A stretch of DNA of 40,169 nucleotides from a virus. The translations under genes and the position numbers were made by a program. Positions 15,567 to 21,880 of this stretch are shown here, in pieces; the first letter of the stretch is position 1, and each line of letters begins with the position of its first letter. The notes below the pieces were generated by a model. That model ran no database searches, was not told the origin of the DNA, and saw nothing but the letters and a program-made list of their open reading frames with translations. The stretch lies in IMG/VR virus record IMGVR_UViG_3300027973_000097, positions 1 to 40,169 of that record; one strand, written 5' to 3'.

Positions 15567-17429
15567 TTATATTGTTATTAAGTCGGATAAGGAAACGGTC
15601 ATTTGTTGAGACTTGTCATAACGCGTATGGAACATGGAGGCGTTATTGTGGTTACGGGCATATATGTTTGCGCTATTGATTCTGTCTCGCACGGCGAGTT
15701 CAGTAAACCAAAGTGCCATTACACAGTCAGTCTTTTGTGACTTAGGTGCATCTGGATACCAAGTAACCAACTGCTCAATGAGAGCCTTGAGTCCTTCTGA
15801 TGCATGAGTAGAAGGAAACTCTATAAGAGCATTGCCTTCTTGATACCCATGGAAAAGTGTGGTTAGAGATGCAACACCGAAATCGGTATCCCATTTGTTT
15901 TGGCCCGTATGATGTTCTCGTAGGGTTGCACCTCTAGCCGATAGGTATTCTCGTACCTCACGGTCCTGAGTTAACATTGCTTGAAAAGCATTTTTTTCTA
16001 CACGCCACTCAGAGATTTTGTATTTGTCGGTCCAGTCTTTAATTAAACTTCTAATATCGTCGGGTTTCATGCCAGGAACATTTGACACGTCAAGCAAGTA
16101 CCGTTTTTGTGTGTTGATGTCTACACCCATACATACGGCTGCCGTATAACCTGACATGGCGGGGTCAAGCCCTGCCACAATAACCAAACCATCCATACCG
16201 TGGTGGCGGTTACCTGCTTTGCCTTTAGGAATTAAGCCAATGTTGCGTGCTCCGTTAATAACACCCTTGACTGCTGCACCTGGAAAGGCTGAATCTTCAT
16301 GTACTTGCTGTTGTTGGTAGACCATTGCCCACAAGTTAGGTGAGATACGTCCACGCTTCTTGAATAGAGCAGGTCCTGACCATTTATCGTATAGTCCGTT
16401 TTCGTCAGGGATACCTTTACCAGATACGGGTGGCATATTAGTCTTAGGCCAAAGCGTTACCCAGTCATTCGGGTCATCTGCAAACTCAAGGACAGCGGGT
16501 TGGGCAAAGTATGTCCAAGGGCTTTCCTCATCAGGGTAGCGCATAGGGTCGCGCAGTTCTGAATATAAGTCTTTAGGGCGTAGGCGTGTACCTACAACAA
16601 GTAACTTACCGCCGTCATTGTCAATACGCGACATAACTTCTGACTGAATCCAGTCAATTTGGCGTTCGTACTCATGGGCGTTGGTATGGTCAACACAGTC
16701 GTCCATGATGATTAAGTCAGCACGGGAACCGTAGATGTGTCCACGAATACCAATGGCCTGAACAGTAGGGTCCTTTTCACCAGAGTCGCGTGACTCCGAA
16801 GAAAGGTAAATTAAGTCCTGCTTCCATGAATCCGAATTTTTTTCAAATCCGCCTGGAGGTCCAAAGGCGAGATGTAAGTCTTGATACCTTGGATGGGTGA
16901 GTCGGTTTTTGATGGAGAGCAGGAACTTTTGCGCCATAGCCTGTGTCTTAGATACCACCATTATTCTGATGTTGGGGTTCTGGCAAATCCGATATACGGC
17001 ATAGTTGACCGTGATGGTTGTAGACTTAGCGTGCTCAGGTGGTGTATTAACAATCAATAAGTCGGAGGCACCTGGCTCATATACAATGGCTGGGTGCACA
17101 TCAGTGATGGGTCTGGATTCTAATAAGTCAATCCAATGCTTCTGATGTGCGAATACTTCTGTGCCTAGATACTTAAGAGAGAACTCGTCAAAAGGTGGTA
17201 CCTCAACGGTACCGCTCTGGAGTTCGCCACGGGCGGTCATGGACCGCACCTTGTCTATTTGCAATCCGAAGGATGGGTCAGTCTTACGGTAGTACTCGTA
17301 AGTTTTGACACTTCTGCCTACGGCATCCATTGCTTTCTGGACTGAGTATCCTTGCATAAGGAACTCAATGACTTGCTTTTTAATAGCATCTGCATTTAAA
17401 GATGCTGCGCTTTTTGGCTTTTTTTCCAT
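15567..17429 (-). CDS. terL: Terminase large subunit with N-terminal helix-turn-helix-like extension
   Basis: The 620-residue packaging motor has a variant Walker A, TPPEHAKST at 129-137, a Walker B ADLIIMDD at 237-244, and an RNase-H-like nuclease with GLDPAMSG (Asp422), WRVEKNAFQ (Glu478) and WDTDFGVASL (Asp514/516). Residues about 12-50 (IKKQVIEFLMQGYSVQKAMD, then VGRSVKTYEYYRKTD) look like a helix-turn-helix of the kind usually found on small terminase subunits. I see no separate small terminase gene, so this segment may supply DNA recognition. It is the first gene of the late operon, downstream of an 859-base control region. Confidence 0.93.
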   Translation of the reverse strand: MEKKPKSAASLNADAIKKQVIEFLMQGYSVQKAMDAVGRSVKTYEYYRKTDPSFGLQIDKVRSMTARGELQSGTVEVPPFDEFSLKYLGTEVFAHQKHWIDLLESRPITDVHPAIVYEPGASDLLIVNTPPEHAKSTTITVNYAVYRICQNPNIRIMVVSKTQAMAQKFLLSIKNRLTHPRYQDLHLAFGPPGGFEKNSDSWKQDLIYLSSESRDSGEKDPTVQAIGIRGHIYGSRADLIIMDDCVDHTNAHEYERQIDWIQSEVMSRIDNDGGKLLVVGTRLRPKDLYSELRDPMRYPDEESPWTYFAQPAVLEFADDPNDWVTLWPKTNMPPVSGKGIPDENGLYDKWSGPALFKKRGRISPNLWAMVYQQQQVHEDSAFPGAAVKGVINGARNIGLIPKGKAGNRHHGMDGLVIVAGLDPAMSGYTAAVCMGVDINTQKRYLLDVSNVPGMKPDDIRSLIKDWTDKYKISEWRVEKNAFQAMLTQDREVREYLSARGATLREHHTGQNKWDTDFGVASLTTLFHGYQEGNALIEFPSTHASEGLKALIEQLVTWYPDAPKSQKTDCVMALWFTELAVRDRINSANIYARNHNNASMFHTRYDKSQQMTVSLSDLITI

Positions 17430-17482
17430 AGGCTGCGTAGCAGAAACACTAACTTGTTTGTGTGTTTCGCTTAACTCACTTT

Positions 17483-17624
17483 CCTAACCGTAGGCTGTAG
17501 CCCCAAGGCGGAAGCCGTAGGTTAGGGCTTTATTTAGGGTATCAGCCTAAGGGCTGATTGCTTACTAGCGAGGGGCGGAAATAAAGAAGCCCCTCACTAT
17601 AGTATTAGGTGTCCAGAAGGACAC
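17483..17624. promoter_or_regulatory. Cluster of four hairpins in the late-transcript leader
   Basis: CCTAACC/GGTTAGG (17483-17526, with an inner GGCT/AGCC extension), ATCAGCC/GGCTGAT (17541-17558), GAGGGGC/GCCCCTC (17570-17595) and GTGTCC/GGACAC around an AGAA loop (17609-17624) follow one another. Read leftward they would form the 5' leader of terL mRNA. They could be antitermination or attenuation elements, or block stray rightward transcription. Function is inferred. Confidence 0.45.
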
Positions 17625-17643
17625 TGTTGGACATCTATAGGTA

Positions 17644-17659
17644 TGTGATTTACATCACA
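17644..17659. promoter_or_regulatory. Crp/GlxR-type operator palindrome
   Basis: TGTGATTTACATCACA matches exactly the TGTGA-N6-TCACA consensus of Crp-family regulators and also the stricter actinobacterial GlxR form TGTGANNTANNTCACA. It lies about 215 bases upstream of terL, close to a possible leftward -10 (TATAGA on the minus strand near 17635-17640). Host cAMP-sensing control of late or early transcription is possible. Confidence 0.6.
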
Positions 17660-17955
17660 ACCTATCATAGCAGTATAAGTGCAGGTCAGAGCCTACATGA
17701 CCCCCCTATCAAAGTTATGTAGGTCTCTACATATAGGCATATACGCAGGCATATTTAAAAACCCTGGGTTCGCTCTCTGTCGTTCGCTCCCCTACTAACA
17801 CTGCTTGCACGCTTGCCCTGCCTGCTGCTTGCTTGCTTGCTAGTAAGTGAGCAGGTCTATCTCGCTTGAGCGCGACTACTCTAAGCGCGGGGGCATACAC
17901 AGCGCCCCCCCCCTCCTCGTTTAAACGCTGCCCGCATCGCAGCGCACACAGCGCA

Positions 17956-18001
17956 AGGTAGTTGAAAGTTAAACTACCTCATAAGTTACTCATTGGTAAC
18001 T
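17956..18001. promoter_or_regulatory. Two adjacent inverted repeats
   Basis: AGGTAGTT (17956-17963) pairs with AACTACCT (17972-17979), and AGTTAC (17984-17989) pairs with GTAACT (17996-18001). A third related one, TTACTC/GAGTAA, lies at 18089-18102. The spacing and dyad form suit binding of dimeric regulators or initiators; no protein can be assigned. Confidence 0.4.
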
Positions 18002-18003
18002 CT

Positions 18004-18073
18004 CTAAAGTCAGTTGTTTACTATCACTTCAGAGCATGCGAATAATTGCCATGCGCTAAAGTCAGTTGTTTAC
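18004..18073 (+). repeat. 18-bp direct repeat, two copies
   Basis: CTAAAGTCAGTTGTTTAC occurs at 18004-18021 and again at 18056-18073, exactly 52 bp apart (close to five helical turns). It is flanked by inverted repeats, so iteron-like initiator sites or operators are both plausible. Confidence 0.7.
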
Positions 18074-18211
18074 ACTACTTTCAGCGCCTTACTCGTGAGT
18101 AACTTAGCCATGGTGCATCTATTGGCGCTCAAGCCTTAGCCCTGCCCGCCCCTAATCGGGGCACGAATTGGGGCCACAATTAGCCTTGTGAGCAGCACTT
18201 ATGCAGGGTGC

Positions 18212-18240
18212 TTGATATTCCTACAGCACGAGAGTATTCT
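18212..18240 (+). promoter_or_regulatory. Early promoter
   Basis: TTGATA (18212-18217), 17 bases, then TATTCT (18235-18240) gives a good sigma-70/SigA-type promoter. Transcription would begin near 18247, so the GTTTAAAC at 18252-18259 lies across about +6 to +13, a position where a bound protein would block initiation or escape. The first early gene starts 49 bases downstream of the -10. Confidence 0.6.
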
Positions 18241-18288
18241 CCGCGTAGCGGGTTTAAACAGTAAGCCCCTCAACCGTAAGGACTGGCA

Positions 18289-18870
18289 ATGAATCGTGAA
18301 CAATGGCTCAACGAGTTAGCGAATCAGGCCCTGCCTGTAATCGCTCGAACTCTCGATAGTTACGCTCAATTCCGCGAAGAAGAATCGGCTGTACGCCTCT
18401 CTTGCGGTTTCCCCGCTCAACAAGGCAAGCGCAACAAGGTTGCAGCCTGCATAGTGCCTCCTACCGCCTCCGATGATTTTAGCGGGGAGATATTCGTATC
18501 TCCTACGATTTCACAAGGCGCGGAGGTTGCCCTCGCTGTGCTGCCCCTATTGTGCGCAACAGTGACAGGCGACTATCGCAAGGGCGCTGCTTACCGTGAG
18601 GCACTCAAGCGCAACCGTTTAAACGCTGCAAGCCTGCCTGCATGGGCTGCTGCAATCGTGTCAACCTTGCCCGCTTACCCTCACGCTGCAATCACGCTGC
18701 AGCCTCAAGATAAGCAGACTACCCGCCTCCTCAAGGTTGCCTGCTTAGGTGACCTAATGAATGGCGAACAGCATGCAGCCTACATTGTGCGAATCTCTCG
18801 CACTACCCTTGCCAATTATGGCGCCCCAATCTGCCCCCTATGTGGTGCAGCCCTAGCGGAAGGAATCTGA
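18289..18870 (+). CDS. SprT-like metallopeptidase-family protein lacking the HExxH motif
   Basis: The 193-residue product follows the layout of phage SprT-like proteins: VRLSCGFPAQ at 35-44, GEIFVSPTISQGAEVALAVL at 66-85, AYPHAAI at 129-135, TTRLLKVAC, and a terminal APICPLCGAAL zinc half-site. In the active family the segment after EV..VL carries HELVH; here residues 86-90 read PLLCA, so the zinc-binding catalytic residues are missing. The first zinc-ribbon Cys pair is also reduced to one Cys at 152. The frame is intact and holds a GTTTAAAC site, so it is a maintained but probably non-catalytic protein. It is the first early gene, two bases before the amidoligase start. Confidence 0.65.
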   Translation: MNREQWLNELANQALPVIARTLDSYAQFREEESAVRLSCGFPAQQGKRNKVAACIVPPTASDDFSGEIFVSPTISQGAEVALAVLPLLCATVTGDYRKGAAYREALKRNRLNAASLPAWAAAIVSTLPAYPHAAITLQPQDKQTTRLLKVACLGDLMNGEQHAAYIVRISRTTLANYGAPICPLCGAALAEGI

Positions 18871-18872
18871 CC

Positions 18873-19607
18873 ATGAGCGCAACATTCGGAATTGAACTCG
18901 AAATGTCTGACCTCTCAATCTCAACAGCCCAACAGCGTTTAAACGCCATCGGCCTTAACTGGTCATGCAAGCCTGACGGTACCCGCGGGGTTACCGCGGA
19001 GGCTGTTAGCCCAATCCTTGCCTACACTGACCTGAGCGAGGGCAGCAAGGCAGCCCGCGCACTGGCTCAAGCAGGCGCAACAGTCAACAAGCAGACAGGC
19101 TTTCATGTTCATTTAGGTGCAGACCACTACGGCCTAGAAGGTATCGCCCTCCTTGTGCAGAATTGGAATCTGGCTCATGAGACAATCGGGGCGCTTGTTG
19201 CACCCTCCCGTTTAAACAATCACTTCTGCAATTCTGTACCATTAAGCCAGATTGACTCATGGGTAGAGAATGTACGGGCGGGCAATATCCGCAACATGGG
19301 CAACGGTGGACGCTATTACAGCCTCAACCTTAACGCCTATGCAACACATCGCACGGTGGAGGTTCGCCTACATCATGGCACGCTTAACGGTAGCAAGATT
19401 AAGGCATGGGCCGAGTTTTGCGGGGCCATGGCTCAATTCTCCGCTGACGGGGGAATCCTAGATAGTCAATTCTCCAACATTGCAGACCGAGAGGGTGCCC
19501 GTTTAAACGCGGTGCGAAATCTCCTAGATATTCTATCCGAGAATCATCTCGACATTGCCACAGCCTCTTACCTCAAGGGTAGAGCAGCAGACCTAAACGC
19601 CCGCTAA
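18873..19607 (+). CDS. Amidoligase-type carboxylate-amine ligase (glutamine-synthetase fold)
   Basis: The start at 18873 (GGAAGGAATCTGACC ribosome site) gives 244 residues. The family marks of the putative amidoligases are clear: FGIELE at 5-10, GFHVHLG at 76-82, RYYSLNLNAY at 147-156 and RTVEVRLHHGTLNGSKI at 160-176. These enzymes activate a carboxyl with ATP and join it to an amine, and comparative work links them with class II glutamine amidotransferases in phages and other operons. Such an enzyme lies 390 bases downstream here. The substrate is unknown: cell-wall peptide or protein modification is possible. It contains three GTTTAAAC sites, each encoding Arg-Leu-Asn. Confidence 0.85.
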   Translation: MSATFGIELEMSDLSISTAQQRLNAIGLNWSCKPDGTRGVTAEAVSPILAYTDLSEGSKAARALAQAGATVNKQTGFHVHLGADHYGLEGIALLVQNWNLAHETIGALVAPSRLNNHFCNSVPLSQIDSWVENVRAGNIRNMGNGGRYYSLNLNAYATHRTVEVRLHHGTLNGSKIKAWAEFCGAMAQFSADGGILDSQFSNIADREGARLNAVRNLLDILSENHLDIATASYLKGRAADLNAR

Positions 19608-19614
19608 GCGGGCA

Positions 19615-19679
19615 GCCTGCCCCTAGTGGGTGAGCGAGGGTGCAATCCCCTCGGCAGGCACTCATGGCGCAAGCCATGA
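19615..19679 (+). ncRNA. Structured RNA candidate resembling a tRNA acceptor/T-arm minihelix plus a GNRA hairpin
   Basis: GCCTGCC (19615-19621) pairs with GGCAGGC (19653-19659), a 7-bp acceptor-like stem. Just inside its 3' strand lies GAGGG-TGCAATC-CCCTC (19636-19652), a 5-bp stem with a 7-base loop that differs from a tRNA T-loop at one key position (G for T55). A 14-base linker replaces the D and anticodon arms. TCATGGC-GCAA-GCCATGA (19662-19679) follows as a 7-bp stem with a GNRA tetraloop. The region lies between the amidoligase stop and the next ribosome site. It could be a tRNA mimic, a processed RNA or an mRNA regulatory fold. Confidence 0.45.
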
Positions 19680-19727
19680 ACACGACAAGCACAACGCGAA
19701 CTCGTGTTTAAACAGTAAGGACTGGAA

Positions 19728-19817
19728 ATGAATCTTTCAATCATAGACGGGCGCTCATTCTTAATCGTTGCAATCATTGCTGCCGTGTGGATTTGGTACT
19801 GGTGCGGTGAAAGATAA
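19728..19817 (+). CDS. Single-span membrane micro-protein (29 aa)
   Basis: The frame reads MNLSIIDGRSFLIVAIIAAV followed by a Trp-rich end WIWYWCGER. One transmembrane helix covers most of it. Its start has the same AAGGACTGG ribosome site seen before 18289 and 19995, with a GTTTAAAC site (19706-19713) just upstream. No family is known to me. The strong ribosome site is the main support for a real gene. Confidence 0.55.
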   Translation: MNLSIIDGRSFLIVAIIAAVWIWYWCGER

Positions 19818-19983
19818 CGAATTGTTATACATCGTTGAAGGTGTAGACCCTAGCGGGCGCAAGTTCGCTGGGCTATACAACATCGAAGAAGCCCGCGACC
19901 TAGCGAGGGCAAGCCGTTTAAACATAGTGCGTGATAGATACACGCATGCTGTGATACAATCAACCAATCAACCGAAAAGATAG
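19807..19983 (+). CDS. Small protein (58 aa), GTG start
   Basis: I choose the GTG at 19807, overlapping the membrane micro-protein by 11 bases, rather than an earlier ATG that would lie wholly inside that gene. The product (VKDNELLYIVEGVDPSGRKF, later YNIEEARDLARASRLNIVRD) has the form of a short beta-beta-alpha unit and contains an in-frame GTTTAAAC. It ends 11 bases before the amidotransferase. Function is unknown. Confidence 0.55.
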   Translation: MKDNELLYIVEGVDPSGRKFAGLYNIEEARDLARASRLNIVRDRYTHAVIQSTNQPKR

Positions 19984-19994
19984 GACTGGAAAAT

Positions 19995-20816
19995 ATGTGC
20001 GGAATTGCTGGATTTTGTTTAACGCCTGCCGAATGTGCGACCTCATTGGAGGTTAGCAACATGGCTGCTCAAATGCTTTATGACATCGAACATCGTGGAC
20101 AAGATGCCACTGGTGCATCATGGGTCAACACTGGAACCAAGAAGCGGGCAATCTTAAAGCACGCTATGCCCGCCTCTCAATTTGTGCCAATCGTGGGCGA
20201 TTACCTATGCGAAAACGCACAGACTGCAATCTTACACACAAGATATGCAACCAAAGGCAACCCAAATAACCGCGACAACAATCACCCAATCGCACGAGGT
20301 AACATCGTGCTCACACATAACGGACACATCAGCAATGACGATGAAGTGTTTAAACGATTAGGCGTACATCGCAACGCTCAAGTTGACAGCGAAGCAGCAG
20401 CAGCACTGCTTGCTTTCACTAGCAAGTACCACCCTGCCGAAGTGCTGGGAACTCTTAAAGGTGGCGCAGCCCTTGCGTGGATTTCCTCCACCGATGCAGC
20501 AACGCTACACCTAGCACGCCTTGCCTCCTCTCCCCTATGGGTAGGACAGACAGCACGGGGCAGCCTTGTCTATGGCTCAACCTATGAAGTTATATTTAAC
20601 GCAGCAATCATGCTCAATGACGACCTATCATGGGAGTACGAAGTTGATAACGGAACTTACCTAAAGGTAAGAGACGGGCGCATCATCGAACACGAGACGT
20701 TTAAACCCGCACTCTCTGCAATCTACAGCATGGCAACATGGCAAGATAAAAAGATAGATGCTGGAATCAAACAGGCAACACATCAAACACGCATGCAGGA
20801 ACTACTGCCCTTCTAA
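19995..20816 (+). CDS. Class II glutamine amidotransferase (GlmS/PurF-type N-terminal domain, stand-alone)
   Basis: The 273-residue protein begins MCGIAGF, giving the N-terminal nucleophile Cys2. It carries the whole family set: HRGQDATG at 33-40, HTRYATKG at 81-88, NNHPIARGNIVLTHNG at 95-110 and DSEA at 131-134. This domain releases ammonia from glutamine and normally passes it to a synthase domain, which is absent here. The amidoligase upstream on the same transcript is the natural partner, so the pair may form an amide on an unknown acid. It has an AGGACTGG ribosome site and ends before a good terminator. Two GTTTAAAC sites fall in Phe-Lys codons. Confidence 0.9.
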   Translation: MCGIAGFCLTPAECATSLEVSNMAAQMLYDIEHRGQDATGASWVNTGTKKRAILKHAMPASQFVPIVGDYLCENAQTAILHTRYATKGNPNNRDNNHPIARGNIVLTHNGHISNDDEVFKRLGVHRNAQVDSEAAAALLAFTSKYHPAEVLGTLKGGAALAWISSTDAATLHLARLASSPLWVGQTARGSLVYGSTYEVIFNAAIMLNDDLSWEYEVDNGTYLKVRDGRIIEHETFKPALSAIYSMATWQDKKIDAGIKQATHQTRMQELLPF

Positions 20817-20831
20817 TCACGACAACATCAA

Positions 20832-20858
20832 CCCCTCGCAGAAATGCGGGGGGTTTTT
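20832..20858 (+). terminator. Rho-independent terminator of the first early transcript
   Basis: CCCCTCGCA (20832-20840), a GAAA loop and TGCGGGGGG (20845-20853) form a 9-bp stem with one G-U pair, followed by TTTTT. It lies 15 bases after the amidotransferase stop. Confidence 0.85.
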
Positions 20859-20888
20859 GCTTGCCGCCAGGGACTCGTCATGGCTGGT

Positions 20889-20979
20889 GTTTAAACAATA
20901 GAGTTTACCTCCAGGCGGCCCGCGAAGATTTGACGTTTAAACACATGCGTGACATGGTGTTAGCGGCTGGTGTTTAAAC
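20889..20979. repeat. Cluster of three GTTTAAAC palindromes
   Basis: GTTTAAAC lies at 20889-20896, 20935-20942 and 20972-20979, spaced 46 and 37 bp, between the terminator and the second early promoter. Two have the same preceding context GGCTGGT. This is the densest cluster in the genome and the only one wholly in promoter-upstream DNA, which supports a protein-binding role. Confidence 0.85.
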
Positions 20980-21000
20980 AAAAAAATAAATTAAAATTTT

Positions 21001-21029
21001 TTGAAATGTACTTGACCTGTATGTATAAG
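21001..21029 (+). promoter_or_regulatory. Second early promoter
   Basis: TTGAAA (21001-21006), a 17-base spacer and TATAAG (21024-21029) form a strong sigma-70/SigA-type promoter. An A/T-rich tract (20979-21000), like an UP element, precedes it, with the three GTTTAAAC sites directly before that. It would drive the genes from 21082 to 22883. Confidence 0.65.
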
Positions 21030-21081
21030 GCATGAGAAGATTCATCTATAGCAACCACGCTATACCTAACAAAGGACTGAC

Positions 21082-21234
21082 ATGATTACTAACACAGATT
21101 TAATTGCGATAATCATCGCGCTAGTATCGGCTGGCTTAGTGCTTGCCATTGCACTACGAAAGAACTACTTACTGGAACAAGAGAACGCAAACCTCAAGCG
21201 CAGGATTAAGATACTCAAAAAGGAAAAAGAATAA
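21082..21234 (+). CDS. Membrane-anchored coiled-coil micro-protein (50 aa)
   Basis: MITNTDLIAIIIALVSAGLV gives one transmembrane helix, then a charged heptad-like tail (NYLLEQENANLKRRIKILKK) likely to form a coiled coil inside the cell. It is preceded by AAAGGACTGAC as ribosome site and ends in a TAATG overlap with the next gene. Such small proteins are common in phage early regions; function is unknown. Confidence 0.65.
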   Translation: MITNTDLIAIIIALVSAGLVLAIALRKNYLLEQENANLKRRIKILKKEKE

Positions 21235-21506
21235 TGAGCACGCACGCTGGTATCTACGCAGACAAAACCTATTCGGGTTGGCGCAACTATGAAACATGGA
21301 ACTGTGCCCTATGGATTAACAATGACTATAAACTATACATCTCTGCTCGTGCTTTCATGCAGGGATACAAAGGCAAGACACCTTACAAGACATGGATAAA
21401 GATTGCTGACCTAGAAGGCAAGCAAACTATAGACGGCGCACGCTGGAGTGGTAAGAAACTATCTTACACTCAACTCAATAACATGATGAAAGAACTGGTG
21501 GAATAA
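21234..21506 (+). CDS. DUF7249-like phage protein with NYETWNxALW motif (90 aa)
   Basis: The product carries SGWRNYETWNCALWINNDYK near residues 14-33, a signature I know from a widespread uncharacterised phage family. The rest is polar with several aromatic residues and no membrane segment. It shares TAATG overlaps with both neighbours, so the four small genes from 21082 are coupled. An early host-takeover role is only a guess. Confidence 0.7.
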   Translation: MSTHAGIYADKTYSGWRNYETWNCALWINNDYKLYISARAFMQGYKGKTPYKTWIKIADLEGKQTIDGARWSGKKLSYTQLNNMMKELVE

Positions 21507-21880
21507 TGAAACACCCAGAAGTTAAAGGCGTAGTGTTATTTACAGATGGCACTCACGAGGAACGCACGTTTAAACAACTCAAGGACTACCAAGATGCAGT
21601 CGGTGGACTCATTGAAATCGTAAAGTTATACGATGCAGCGGGCAAAGACTTAGCCACGGCCTATGTAAATGAGGAAGGGATTATGCTCAACCTACCGTTA
21701 AACGGATTCGGTGGTGCACTCTCTTTCATGCTGGGAAATAACCCAATGCTAATGGGTAACATGATAGTAGTAGGCACCGATGATGGCGAGGGATATGACA
21801 CAGACATAGACACAATGCTATTGTCTTTCATTAAGCATGTGTTACCAACGAGTAAGGAATTAGAAGATGAATCTGTTTAA
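21506..21880 (+). CDS. DUF3846-like protein (124 aa)
   Basis: After a short beta-strand start (VKGVVLFTDGTHEERTFKQL) the protein shows the pattern GGLIEIVKLY, AYVNEEGIMLNLPLNGFGGA and GNMIVVGTDD. This matches the DUF3846 family of phage and mobile-element proteins (NEEG, LP.N, GN..V.G). The biochemical function of that family is not known. It overlaps the transglycosylase start by 14 bases. One GTTTAAAC falls in Phe-Lys codons. Confidence 0.7.
   Translation: MKHPEVKGVVLFTDGTHEERTFKQLKDYQDAVGGLIEIVKLYDAAGKDLATAYVNEEGIMLNLPLNGFGGALSFMLGNNPMLMGNMIVVGTDDGEGYDTDIDTMLLSFIKHVLPTSKELEDESV

Larger units (their letters stand above)
17430..18288. other. Gene-free control region between late and early transcripts
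   Basis: No convincing protein gene lies in these 859 bases, which separate the leftward late operon from the rightward early operon. From left to right it holds four hairpins in the late leader (17483-17624), a Crp/GlxR-type palindrome (17644-17659), further inverted repeats (for example TATGTAG/CTACATA at 17716-17733), a run of nine C (17905-17913), the first GTTTAAAC site (17919), two inverted repeats and an 18-bp direct repeat (17956-18073), the early promoter (18212-18240) and a second GTTTAAAC (18252). This density of repeats would also suit a replication origin or packaging start. Confidence 0.75.

Noticed and set aside
18840-18872. Upstream start for the amidoligase
   Set aside because: It would extend into the SprT-like gene; the ATG at 18873 has a good ribosome site and gives the usual FGIELE start.
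19588-19660. A full tRNA gene ending at the T-arm-like element
   Set aside because: Counting 73 bases back gives no matching 5' acceptor strand, and no D or anticodon arm can be folded. Only the short minihelix pairs.
20969-21030. TTGACC at 21012 as the -35 of the second early promoter
   Set aside because: With a 17-base spacer the -10 would read AGAAGA; TTGAAA at 21001 with TATAAG fits far better.
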